Below, in pieces: positions 33,155-41,016 of a stretch of DNA of 64,000 nucleotides. Numbering within the stretch: the stretch's first letter is position 1; every line of letters begins with the position of its first letter. The stretch comes from JBEBVQ01 sp964527735 (GTDB taxonomy: Bacteria > Bacteroidota > Bacteroidia > Chitinophagales > Chitinophagaceae), in NCBI GenBank assembly GCA_964527735.1, contig CAZGPG010000014.1, positions 26,882 through 90,881 of the forward strand. The letters run 5' to 3'. Both the position numbers and the translations under genes were made by a program. The notes under the pieces were generated by a model that saw only the letters and a program-made list of their open reading frames with translations, had not been told where the DNA came from and did no database searches.

Positions 33155-33230
33155 TTTGAAAATCTGGAGATTTGAAAATGTCCCTGTTATTATAAGATAA
33201 AGCTCATTGTTTCGTTTTCAAATATTCAAC
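33152..33230. repeat. AT-rich inverted word repeat ahead of the YceI gene
   Basis: TTTGAAAAT words at the left and TTTTCAAATATTCAA at the right repeat the pattern seen at 9769 and 20473, with a less symmetrical middle. Confidence 0.5.
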
Positions 33231-33243
33231 CTGAACAGACCCT

Positions 33244-33792
33244 ATGAGATATACCAGCTTAATTCTGATCACAACGTTACTGCTTGCCTTGCCCGCAATG
33301 GCGCAGCAGTACACCACCCGTACCGGTAAGATCAGCTTTTTTTCCGGGACGCCGGTCGAGAATATTGAAGCGGTTAGCAACCAGGCTGCCGCTTCGCTGG
33401 ATGCCGGAACCGGCAAGCTCAATGTACAGATGCTGATCAAAAGTTTCCGGTTCAAAAAAAGGCTGATGGAAGAGCATTTCAACGAAAACTACATGGAAAG
33501 CGACCGCTATCCCAAAGCAGTTTTTGATGGCAGGATCACAGACATGAGCCAGGCAGATCTTACCAAAGCCGGAAGCTACCCGGTAACAGCCGAAGGTGTG
33601 CTGACCATGCACGGCGTAAGCCGGGATGTTGTAATACCCGGCAACCTGACGGTAGCAGACGGGAATGTAACTGCAGCGGCATCATTCATCGTGAAGCCGG
33701 CAGATTACAAGATCAAAATACCCTCAATGGTACGTAAAAATATAGCAGAAGAAATCTCCGTTACCATAAACCTCGTGCTTAATGAAAAATAA
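33244..33792 (+). CDS. YceI-family periplasmic protein
   Basis: The 182-residue protein has a signal peptide (MRYTSLILITTLLLALPAMAQ) and the lipocalin-like YceI fold: RTGKISFFSGTPVENIEA, MLIKSFRFKKRLMEEHFNENYMES, YPKAVFDGRI, GVLTMHGVSRDV and a closing IAEEISVTINLVL. YceI proteins bind isoprenoid or other hydrophobic molecules. It lies between a cytochrome-like lipoprotein and DUF5777, a common Bacteroidota grouping linked to electron transport or quinone-like compounds (inference). Confidence 0.93.
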   Translation: MRYTSLILITTLLLALPAMAQQYTTRTGKISFFSGTPVENIEAVSNQAAASLDAGTGKLNVQMLIKSFRFKKRLMEEHFNENYMESDRYPKAVFDGRITDMSQADLTKAGSYPVTAEGVLTMHGVSRDVVIPGNLTVADGNVTAAASFIVKPADYKIKIPSMVRKNIAEEISVTINLVLNEK

Positions 33793-33814
33793 CTTCCCCC
33801 GTATATTCCCAACA

Positions 33815-34723
33815 ATGCAACGCACAACCAGGTTGCTGACGGCCGTGACGCTCATGCTCCTGCCGGCAGCTTATGTATCCGCACAAGTACCAGACACGGA
33901 CGAAGATCTTATCAGCCTGTCTGAAACTCAAAGAGATTACACGACAGCGACATTCAAAACCAGCCGGCTGATCAACGGGCATAGCATTGAGAACACAGCG
34001 GCAGGCGTACTGGACTTTAAAATATCACACCGCTTCGGGCGGATTGACGGCGGGCTGCAGGAATGGTTCGGGCTGGACGGCGCCACGATCAGGCTCGGCC
34101 TGGATTACGGCGTTACCGACTGGCTGACTGTTGGCGCCGGGCGCAGCTCTTTCCAGAAAGAATATGACGGCTACCTGAAGGCCAGGATCCTCCGCCAGAC
34201 CGACGACAATCATATGCCGCTCAGCCTCAGCTATCTGGGTGCTATGTCCGTCACTTCTATTCCTGCCCCTACCCTCCCCGCCGGGCAGGAATGGCATTTC
34301 AGCAACCGGCTGTTTTATGTCAACCAGTTGCTGATCGCCCGGAAGTTTAACCAATGGCTTTCTATACAGTTGATGCCGGTGCACGTGCATTACAACCTGG
34401 TAGATACCCGTGCCGAGCCGAATGATGTGCTGGCTATGGGCATCGGCGGAAGGGTGAAGATCTCCAACCGCGTAACGTTTAATGCAGAATATTATTACCA
34501 GCTTCCGGACAGCCGCCTGAACGGTACGGTCAACTCACTCTCATTCGGCTTCGACATCGAAACCGGCGGGCACGTGTTCCAGCTTCATTTCACCAATTCC
34601 ACCGGCATGACGGAACGCACCTTTGTCGGCCAAACCATCGATCAGTGGAATAATGGCGGCATGCACTTCGGCTTCAACATTTCGAGGGTCTTTACGATCG
34701 TGACGCCGAAAGAATTCAGGTAA
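33815..34723 (+). CDS. DUF5777 family outer-membrane beta-barrel protein
   Basis: The start at 33815 (MQRTTRLLTAVTLMLLPAAY then VSAQ) gives a signal peptide and 302 residues. An ATG at 33782, overlapping the YceI gene, is also in frame. The body shows alternating amphipathic strands of a small barrel with the DUF5777 text TFKTSRLINGHSIENTAAG, LDFKISHRFGRIDGG, TIRLGLDYGVTDWLTVGAGR and HFGFNISRVFTI at the end. The family accompanies YceI and cytochrome-like proteins in many Bacteroidota. Function unknown. Confidence 0.88.
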   Translation: MQRTTRLLTAVTLMLLPAAYVSAQVPDTDEDLISLSETQRDYTTATFKTSRLINGHSIENTAAGVLDFKISHRFGRIDGGLQEWFGLDGATIRLGLDYGVTDWLTVGAGRSSFQKEYDGYLKARILRQTDDNHMPLSLSYLGAMSVTSIPAPTLPAGQEWHFSNRLFYVNQLLIARKFNQWLSIQLMPVHVHYNLVDTRAEPNDVLAMGIGGRVKISNRVTFNAEYYYQLPDSRLNGTVNSLSFGFDIETGGHVFQLHFTNSTGMTERTFVGQTIDQWNNGGMHFGFNISRVFTIVTPKEFR

Positions 34724-34779
34724 TGAACAATGAATAATTTGTGCCCATTATTCATTGTTCATTATTCATTGTCCATTAA
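34722..34779. repeat. AT-rich inverted word repeat ahead of the riboswitch
   Basis: GAACAATGAATAAT on the left pairs with ATTATTCATTGTTC on the right, and the word ATTCATTGT recurs. It can end the DUF5777 transcript. Confidence 0.65.
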
Positions 34780-34784
34780 ATTCC

Positions 34785-34792
34785 TACCTTTG
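34785..34792 (+). promoter_or_regulatory. -7 box TACCTTTG ahead of the cobalamin riboswitch
   Basis: TACCTTTG matches TAnnTTTG and lies directly before the riboswitch, as expected for its own promoter. A -33 TTTG at the right distance is not seen. Confidence 0.55.
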
Positions 34793-34797
34793 CGCCG

Positions 34798-34995
34798 CTG
34801 TTTGGTTCATACGCGGCAGTACATGCCGTAATGATTAAAAGGGAAGTCCGGTGCAAAACCGGCGCTATCCCCGTAGCTGTAATCCCGGTGTAACGCATGT
34901 TACACGGTGTTTCCGGAACTACAAGCCACTGTATCGCACACACGATATGGGAAGGCCTCCGGAGACCGGGTAAGCCAGAAGACCTGCCTCACGGT
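34798..34995 (+). promoter_or_regulatory. Cobalamin riboswitch
   Basis: All conserved parts of the AdoCbl-type aptamer can be read in order: GGGAAGTCCGGTG with CCGGCGCTATCCCCG, GTAGCTGTAATCCCGG, GCCACTGTATCG, GGGAAGGCCTCCGGA and the B12 box AAGCCAGAAGACCTGCC. It lies about 140 bases upstream of the T9SS protein gene at 35133. Usually such riboswitches turn off btuB or cobalamin synthesis genes when B12 is plentiful. Here the only gene downstream on the same strand is a secreted surface protein. The stretch 34996-35132 holds a possible expression platform (TTTGCTTTCGGAGGAAAAGC hairpin). Confidence 0.95.
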
Positions 34996-35132
34996 TTTTC
35001 ACTGTTTGCTTTCGGAGGAAAAGCAAGGGTGGGATCCGGTTTCTGTGTACACACATTATTGTCTCCTGCCTGTTTTTGCTCTGTGCTTCAGTGTATGATT
35101 GTGTTTATTTATTCACTATTAATACACCCGTT

Positions 35133-36977
35133 ATGAAACACAAACCATTTACCATGATCCTGCTGCTGGCAGGGCTTCTGTCCTTACAGGTCGCAGCACA
35201 ATACAACAGACCTGAAAACCGGGTATGGGCTCTGGGTAATACCATAGGCCTGGACTTCAGCACCGGCACACCCACACCCTTCAGAACCAGCCTTACCAGT
35301 ACCACGGAAGGCTCGGCAACGGTAAGCGATGCAAATGGGGATCTGCTGTTTTACACCAATGGCGCTACGGTCTGGAACCGGATCGGCAACACAATGCCCC
35401 GGGGAATAAACTTCACCGGCGCCGGTAATACCTTCACCACATCCACCACACAGGGCGCCGTGATCGTACCCATACCCGACAGTGCCGGGAAATATTATAT
35501 CTTCTCTCTAAGCTCTGTATCCAACTGTAAATTGTATTGCAGCAAGGTTGACATGAGCCTGGATGGCGGCATGGGAGATGTTGATACATCATTTTACCTG
35601 CACAAAACACGGATAGACTCCAACCTTACAGAAAAGATGATTGCCGTAGCCGGCTGCAATAATAATATATGGCTGCTGGTACATTCAGACACGGGTACTT
35701 TCTTTAAGGCTTATGAGATCACCAGTGGGGGCATTAACCTGAACCCGGTCATTTCTTACGCAGGCCAGTACCCCGCCGCCTATTACCGCCAGGGCGTAAT
35801 GAAAATATCCCCTAACCGCCAACGGCTGATGACCTGTAACTTCAGGGCAACCGGAGCGACAGACGCGGGACTGGAAGTGTATGATTTCAACTTTTCAACC
35901 GGTGTGGTTTCCAATGCGAGCCTGGTAGATACGTTTTCCTATTACGGAGGAACATTCTCGCCGGACAACTCAAAACTGTACGCACAAACCACTGCCGTGA
36001 TGAACGAAGGAACAGTTTTCCAGTTTAACCTGGACGATCCTTCGCCCATATCGAGTAAATTACTTTTAGGCCCATCAGGTCAATATGCAGACATGAAGCT
36101 TGGCCCGGACGGGAAAATATACTTTGGCGCATTGGCCGGAGGTCAAGGCTGGAGCAACTATATGTATATGGGACGGATCAACGCGCCCAACAACCTGGGT
36201 GCAGCCTGCGACTTCCAGGATACGGTAACCGCCCTGCGCCTTGCTACAACGGCAGGGACAGCCGGCGCCCTCACGCAGGGTTTGCCCAATGAAGTGCCGG
36301 TACCTTCCGGCAGTACCGACACACTGATATACAAAACGGACACGTTACTCTGCTCCGCATTTACGCCATTTACCGTCTATGCACCCGCAGATGCTTATGG
36401 ATTCACCTGGCAGGACGGTAGTGTTGACAGCGCTTACACGATCACCCAACACGGAACGTACCGGGTAGTCAGTTTCACTCCCTGCCCCAGGATAGACAGC
36501 TTTATTATCCGCGGTGCAGATTTCCCCGGCACATGGCACATCACGGTTGACGGTTATGTGCTCGGCGCCAGCGAGGCTTTTGATTCATACCAGTGGTACC
36601 GCGACGGGCAACGGCTTGACGGCGCTACGGACCGGGAATATACCGTTACGGAAAACGGATGGCATGCCGTGAAGGTGAACCTCGGCCCCTGTTCGGACTC
36701 ACTTGCCTATCATGTAAACAACGTAGGCATAGCAGATCCGGGCAATGAATACAACGTACGTATTTATCCCAATCCGGCAAGCAGCATCGTGCATATCACC
36801 GCTTCAGTTCCGGTGCATGTATCCGTCAGCAGCCTCGACGGGAAAGTTGTCTTACGGCATCACGACAATGCCCCCATAGACATCAGCATGTTGCAGCCCG
36901 GCGTGTATATCATGCGTGTAACCAATCAGCACAATACATTATTAAGAACAGAAAAGCTGATTAGAACGGCAAAATAA
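35133..36977 (+). CDS. T9SS type A surface protein with propeller-like domain, under a cobalamin riboswitch
   Basis: The start at 35133 (MKHKPFTMILLLAGLLSLQ, then VAAQ) gives a signal peptide and 614 residues. Residues 25-420 are propeller-like, with blades such as MKISPNRQRLMTCNF, FSPDNSKLYAQTT and KLGPDGKIYFGAL. They align with the start of the protein at 3398 (VWALGNTIGLDFSTGTP against VWAFGRQKGLDFNSGSP). Two Ig-like parts and a type A sorting domain follow (VRIYPNPASSIVHITAS ... GVYIMRVTNQ). Because of the riboswitch I infer a role in B12 capture at the surface, perhaps analogous to the beta-propeller lipoprotein BtuG of Bacteroides; no sequence link to BtuG is claimed. Confidence 0.85.
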   Translation: MKHKPFTMILLLAGLLSLQVAAQYNRPENRVWALGNTIGLDFSTGTPTPFRTSLTSTTEGSATVSDANGDLLFYTNGATVWNRIGNTMPRGINFTGAGNTFTTSTTQGAVIVPIPDSAGKYYIFSLSSVSNCKLYCSKVDMSLDGGMGDVDTSFYLHKTRIDSNLTEKMIAVAGCNNNIWLLVHSDTGTFFKAYEITSGGINLNPVISYAGQYPAAYYRQGVMKISPNRQRLMTCNFRATGATDAGLEVYDFNFSTGVVSNASLVDTFSYYGGTFSPDNSKLYAQTTAVMNEGTVFQFNLDDPSPISSKLLLGPSGQYADMKLGPDGKIYFGALAGGQGWSNYMYMGRINAPNNLGAACDFQDTVTALRLATTAGTAGALTQGLPNEVPVPSGSTDTLIYKTDTLLCSAFTPFTVYAPADAYGFTWQDGSVDSAYTITQHGTYRVVSFTPCPRIDSFIIRGADFPGTWHITVDGYVLGASEAFDSYQWYRDGQRLDGATDREYTVTENGWHAVKVNLGPCSDSLAYHVNNVGIADPGNEYNVRIYPNPASSIVHITASVPVHVSVSSLDGKVVLRHHDNAPIDISMLQPGVYIMRVTNQHNTLLRTEKLIRTAK

Positions 36978-36997
36978 CCGTATCCCGCAGTGATGAC

Positions 36998-37069
36998 AAA
37001 ATGGCTTCGGCGAAGCTCAGACACCGTCTTTTTTAATGCCGGCGCCTGGGCCTCGCCGAGGCCATTTTC
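36998..37069 (+). terminator. Hairpin after the propeller protein gene
   Basis: AAAATGGC-TTCGGCGAAGC pairs imperfectly with GCCTCGCCGAGGCCATTTT and ends in a short T run, 20 bases after the stop. Confidence 0.6.
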
Positions 37070-37081
37070 AGAAACAATGAA

Positions 37082-37143
37082 AATACCACCTTCGCGTGGC
37101 TGTTTGATCCATACACGGCAGTACATGGCGATAATGACAGGAT
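37082..37143 (+). pseudogene. Relic of a cobalamin riboswitch, 5' part with promoter remains
   Basis: This stretch aligns with 34783-34842 of the complete riboswitch region: CGCGTGGCTGTTTGATCCAT against TGCGCCGCTGTTTGGTTCAT and ACACGGCAGTACATGG against ACGCGGCAGTACATGC. Even the promoter box is recognisable in decayed form. It breaks off after ATAATGA. Confidence 0.75.
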
Positions 37144-37169
37144 CGGTATCATCGCTCTGATTAAAGGCT

Positions 37170-37222
37170 TATCCTATATACACCCTATATACATCCTATA
37201 TACGTTCTATATACATCCTATA
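37170..37222. repeat. Tandem repeat of 11 bases, about five copies
   Basis: The unit CCTATATACAT recurs with small changes (CCTATATACAC, CCTATATACGT, TCTATATACAT). It fills the middle of the gene-free stretch 36978-37343 between the riboswitch relic and dedA. A small hairpin (CTGACC/GGTCAG) follows at about 37224-37246. Confidence 0.8.
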
Positions 37223-37343
37223 GACTGACCCGTCATTAGAAGGTCAGCCCCTCCAAAGATCCTGATTTTAAAGTGGTGGGTGGGCGTGTTTGAATGAGCG
37301 CCGGGTATTTTGACGGTATGATTCTTTAAAATACTTTAGCCGG

Positions 37344-37991
37344 ATGGGAATGCTATCACCGGCTATGCTAAACATAATCTTATCTCTGGATGCAGAGTCA
37401 CTGATCCGGTATGGGGGGATCGTGCTACTATGCCTGCTGGTGTTTTGCGCTGTGGGCTTGTTTTTCTGTTTTTTCCTCCCGGTGGGTGGTATTCTGTTCA
37501 CCGCCGGTGTGCTGACGGCGACGGGGGATTTGCTGCCTGATGTCGCGACTGTCTGTGTACTTCTTGTTCTTTCCGGCGTGGCGGGTAGCGCTACCGGATA
37601 TGGGATCGGGCGAAGTACGGGGCGCTTTTTGTATACGCGCAGGGATTCGCGGTTTTTTCGGCGCAGCTACCTGGTCTCTACAGAAGATTTTTATAAGAAA
37701 TATGGAGCCACTGCTATGATCGTCGGATATTTCCTACCCATCATCCGCTCTTTTGCGCCTTTATTGGCGGGTATTATCAAGGCAGACTTCCGGCGGTTCC
37801 TCATCTTTAATATTATCGGGTCGGCAAGCTTCATACCGGCCCTGGTGCTGAGTGGGTATGCGATAGGCAGTCTGCCCTTTTTGCAACCCTGGCTGAAGCA
37901 GATAGTGGCATTCTTTGTCATCGTGGTAACGGTACCGATCCTCGTGAAAATGTTCCGGATCATGAGGAAGCCCAGGCAGGCAAATGAGTAA
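37344..37991 (+). CDS. DedA-family membrane protein
   Basis: The 215-residue integral membrane protein belongs to the DedA/SNARE-associated (VTT) family, which takes part in lipid carrier or phospholipid flipping. Helices lie near residues 20-55, 65-90, 120-140 and 155-205. The family motif is FFLPVGGILFTAGVLTATG, with the later YFLPIIRSFAPLLAGIIKAD holding the conserved Arg and Pro. It is flanked on both sides by pieces of a cobalamin riboswitch, which suggests that the segment with dedA came to lie inside a former riboswitch copy. Confidence 0.93.
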   Translation: MGMLSPAMLNIILSLDAESLIRYGGIVLLCLLVFCAVGLFFCFFLPVGGILFTAGVLTATGDLLPDVATVCVLLVLSGVAGSATGYGIGRSTGRFLYTRRDSRFFRRSYLVSTEDFYKKYGATAMIVGYFLPIIRSFAPLLAGIIKADFRRFLIFNIIGSASFIPALVLSGYAIGSLPFLQPWLKQIVAFFVIVVTVPILVKMFRIMRKPRQANE

Positions 37992-38040
37992 AAACTTCTA
38001 TGACAGGAATAAAGTAATAAAGGGCTTTTGAATGAGCGGT

Positions 38041-38100
38041 TGCTAATGATTAAAAGGGAAGTCCGGTGTAGGACCGGCGCTGTTTTTACTAATTCCGGAT
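38041..38100 (+). pseudogene. Relic of a cobalamin riboswitch, middle part
   Basis: TAATGATTAAAAGGGAAGTC at the left end and ACCGGCGCT further on are identical to the complete riboswitch (34829 onward); only the small loop between them differs (TAGG for CAAA). The right side (TTTTTACTAATTCCGG) has decayed, and the B12 box is missing. The leftward response regulator gene begins directly after it, so nothing on the + strand is left to control. Confidence 0.85.
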
Positions 38101-38109
38101 GCTATCCTG

Positions 38110-38748
38110 TTATTCCAGCAACCCGAAATCCACTGCTTTTTTGATCAGGCCGGCCATATTTCTGGCGTCCAGCTTCAGGAAGAGTTGCTTGCGGTGATTT
38201 TCTATAGTATTCGGGCTCAGGAATAACGTATCAGCAATCTCCTGACTGGTATATTCTTTTGCGATCAGTTGTAGTATTTCCTTTTCACGCCGTGTAAGCG
38301 AAGGCGCCAGCTTTGCTTTTCGTTTCCCTTCAAGCATATCCTGCAGTAATTCTTCCTTGAGTGTGGGAGCTATGAACTGCTCTTCCTTATACACCGTTTC
38401 AATAGCCTGAACGAGCGTATCCCTGTCTACATTTTTAAGCAGGTAACCGAGACAACCTGCCTGTATCATTTTCTTTACATAAGCCGATGTGTCCACATTA
38501 GTCAATGCGAGCATCCGCACCTGCGGATAACGCTGGCGGATAATGCGGGCCAGTTCGTCGCCATTATGATCCGGGAGCTGTATATCGAGTAGCAATACAT
38601 CGGGAGCAGACCGCTCCAGTCCGCTCAACAGCTCTTCACCGCTGGCATACACTGCTTCAAGCATAATATTCCCGGACGATGCCAGCAATTGCCTGAGGCC
38701 GGCCTGCACCAGGGGGTGATCGTCTACTATCGCTAAGCGGATACCCAT
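38110..38748 (-). CDS. NarL/LuxR family response regulator
   Basis: The start at 38748 (MGIRLAIVDDHPLVQAGL) lies 13 bases after the kinase stop and gives 212 residues. The receiver has the acidic pair D9-D10 and phospho-Asp 55 (DVLLLDIQLPDHNGDE). The LuxR helix-turn-helix reads LTRREKEILQLIAKEYTS and LSPNTIENHRKQLFLKL. It is the second of three paralogous regulators here. Likely targets are the neighbouring T9SS genes at 35133, 41017 and 42788 (inference from position). Confidence 0.95.
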   Translation of the reverse strand: MGIRLAIVDDHPLVQAGLRQLLASSGNIMLEAVYASGEELLSGLERSAPDVLLLDIQLPDHNGDELARIIRQRYPQVRMLALTNVDTSAYVKKMIQAGCLGYLLKNVDRDTLVQAIETVYKEEQFIAPTLKEELLQDMLEGKRKAKLAPSLTRREKEILQLIAKEYTSQEIADTLFLSPNTIENHRKQLFLKLDARNMAGLIKKAVDFGLLE

Positions 38749-38761
38749 AGTGTGAAGATAT

Positions 38762-40828
38762 TTAAACTTCCGAAATTTCCAGTTGCCTGCCGGTGCTGAA
38801 TTTCCGGATATCAAAAGTGATATATACGGTAGTGCCTACCCGGGACCTGCTGTCTATCTCAAGCACCCCTCCCAGATCGCGGACACGGGCTCGCAGGTTT
38901 CTCAGACCGATCCCTCCCTTGCCCCCATCGGCCTCCGGCATACCTACGCCGTTATCTTCCACCGTAATATGCAGCAGGCTGTCTTCCCGGCTGAATTGTA
39001 CCAGAGCTGTCGTTGCCTGCGCATGTTTCCGGATATTATGCACCAGCTCTTGTATAATGCGGTAGAGGGAGTGCTCTATCTCCTGGGGTAAACGTCCGAT
39101 ATCACCAAAATGTTCAAACGAAATGTCTAATTGCTGCCCGCGGCTCATTTTATCACAGTACGTCTGCACGGATTGTACCAGCCCTTCGTCCAACAAGGAA
39201 TCAGGGAGCAGGTTATGAGCCGTCTTACGCAATTCATCACAGGCTTCATCCAGCAATTGCATACCGTTCCTGTATGGATCTGTCTGCGGGAGCAGCATAT
39301 CCACATCCTGCAGTGCATTAAAATTCATCCGGGCGGCAGACAGGATGCCCCCTACTCCGTCATGGATCTCGCGGGCCAGGCGGGCGCGTTCTTTTTCTTC
39401 ACCCTGCATCATTGCCCGGAGCTGTGCGATCTCTGCTTCCTGCTGCATATTCCGGATCGTTGTAGACTGTAGTTGCTGCTTTTGACGGTTACTGCGGTAC
39501 AAGGTATATAATAATGTCACCACCATCAGACCACCGATACTGATACCTGCCAGCCAAAAGTTCTTCTGCCGGATGTTCTGCTCTTTACGGGAAAGAAGCA
39601 ACTTCTGCTCTGCAATGGCCTTATCTTTCTGTGCCGTATGAAAGTGGAGCAGCATATCCACACTTTTGTTTTTCTCAATACGGTTGAGGCTGTCCTGGAG
39701 CATTCTTGCATGCTGCTGCCAGGTAAACGCATTTTTATAGTCGTTGTGCGACAGATACAAGGCAGCCAGCAGATCATAGATTTCCAGCATCATCCTTCTG
39801 GCGCCAAGTGAGCCGGCCATAGCCAGCGCATTGTACAGATGCTTTTCGGCACGGGCATAATCACCGGTTTTCATATAGCCGTTCCCCAGCGAAAAATCAG
39901 CGATCATGACCGCTTCATCCGTTTTAACATATCTGCCGTACCTGGCTGCTTTACGAAGCCAGGTCATGGCTTCACCGGCTTTGCCTTCCATAGCATAGCT
40001 CATTCCGAGATTGATCAATGCGGTAAGCTGTACACGGGGTTCTTTCATACGGACCGAAAGGTCAAACGCACGGGAAGCATATTCCCGTAAAAGCGCCGGG
40101 TTCTTTTCTCTGCCATAGAGATAACTTTTACTTACTGCTACGAAGCTGAGCAGCACGGAATCCTGATGGATATATGCCTTTTCTTCAGCGGTATTGAGAT
40201 AACGTATCGCCCGGTCCATTTCCCCCAATTCTGCCCACGACACCCCCAGATTTGTATACAGCCGGGCAGTAGACATCTCCGATGAAGCAGAGTCAAGCTG
40301 CTGCAATACTGATAATGACTTATAAAAATAAAGTATACTTTGCTCATATCCTCCCTGCTGCTGCCAGGCGCCGGCCATATTATTGTATATATCGGCTATC
40401 AATTGCTGGTCATATATCAGCTCGGCAATATATAATGCCATACGGCTGAAACGCAACGACTGACTGTATTTCCCGGTATACCCATAGCAAACGGCAATAC
40501 CGCTTAGTGCATATGCCATACCATTTTTATATCCGAGCGCCCGGCTATCGTAGTATATCTGACCATATAGCCCTATTGCATGGTCCGGGTCCATATTCCG
40601 CAGCGACTTCACAGCATGCAACCGCTCTGTAATCGCAGCAATATCTGCTTCATCCGACTGCGACAGGGAGAGCTCCCGCTCTCCGGAGAGATGCAGCGGC
40701 CACCGGTTATCTTGCCCCAGCAACGGGACGGTAAGCGGAAGAGCAGCGAGCGTCATGATGATAAAAACACGCTTCAGATACCACCATGTCCCCCTGTTAT
40801 TGGAAAAATCACGCACAAGCTCAAACAA
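38762..40828 (-). CDS. TPR-containing sensor histidine kinase
   Basis: The 688-residue kinase has an N-terminal membrane or signal segment (VFIIMTLAALPLTVPLLG) and at least six TPR repeats (residues 80-400; for example YNNMAGAWQQQGGYEQSILY and LYTNLGVSWAELGEMDRAIR). One membrane helix (FWLAGISIGGLMVVTLLYTL, near 424-443) is followed by a coiled coil, HisKA_3 with His 489 (RLAREIHDGVGGILSAARMN) and HATPase boxes QELVHNIRKHA, DNGVGM and GGIGLRNL. It pairs with the regulator right after it. A start further downstream (Met 25) would shorten the N-terminus. Confidence 0.92.
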   Translation of the reverse strand: MFELVRDFSNNRGTWWYLKRVFIIMTLAALPLTVPLLGQDNRWPLHLSGERELSLSQSDEADIAAITERLHAVKSLRNMDPDHAIGLYGQIYYDSRALGYKNGMAYALSGIAVCYGYTGKYSQSLRFSRMALYIAELIYDQQLIADIYNNMAGAWQQQGGYEQSILYFYKSLSVLQQLDSASSEMSTARLYTNLGVSWAELGEMDRAIRYLNTAEEKAYIHQDSVLLSFVAVSKSYLYGREKNPALLREYASRAFDLSVRMKEPRVQLTALINLGMSYAMEGKAGEAMTWLRKAARYGRYVKTDEAVMIADFSLGNGYMKTGDYARAEKHLYNALAMAGSLGARRMMLEIYDLLAALYLSHNDYKNAFTWQQHARMLQDSLNRIEKNKSVDMLLHFHTAQKDKAIAEQKLLLSRKEQNIRQKNFWLAGISIGGLMVVTLLYTLYRSNRQKQQLQSTTIRNMQQEAEIAQLRAMMQGEEKERARLAREIHDGVGGILSAARMNFNALQDVDMLLPQTDPYRNGMQLLDEACDELRKTAHNLLPDSLLDEGLVQSVQTYCDKMSRGQQLDISFEHFGDIGRLPQEIEHSLYRIIQELVHNIRKHAQATTALVQFSREDSLLHITVEDNGVGMPEADGGKGGIGLRNLRARVRDLGGVLEIDSRSRVGTTVYITFDIRKFSTGRQLEISEV

Positions 40829-40882
40829 TTAAAAACAAAAATTAGTGGTTTTCCGTCATTTTTAAAATAGGCGGTAAGGGGT

Positions 40883-40914
40883 CAAAGGTAAAGTTAAGCG
40901 ATAAAATACCTTTG
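40883..40914. promoter_or_regulatory. Mirror-image -7 boxes of divergent promoters
   Basis: CAAAGGTA (40883-40890) and TACCTTTG (40907-40914) are inverted copies of the Bacteroidota -7 box and point away from each other. The first faces the kinase gene at 40828, the second the T9SS gene at 41017. With one more base on each side the repeat is TCAAAGGTA/TACCTTTGA, so it could also bind a dimeric regulator. Confidence 0.55.
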
Positions 40915-41016
40915 ATATTGATGTTCCGGCATGAAATTTCGTGTAGAGCAGCCATACTAAATGATCTGTGATTCATGAAGCTCCGGTATCGTGCCATATT
41001 TAATCCCTATCTGCAT

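Noticed and set aside
34897..35136. Small open frames across the riboswitch region
   Set aside because: They run through the aptamer, whose sequence is explained by RNA structure, and have no family signature.
37344..38040. Composite transposon carrying dedA
   Set aside because: The flanking riboswitch pieces are different parts of one aptamer, not repeated ends, and no transposase is present.
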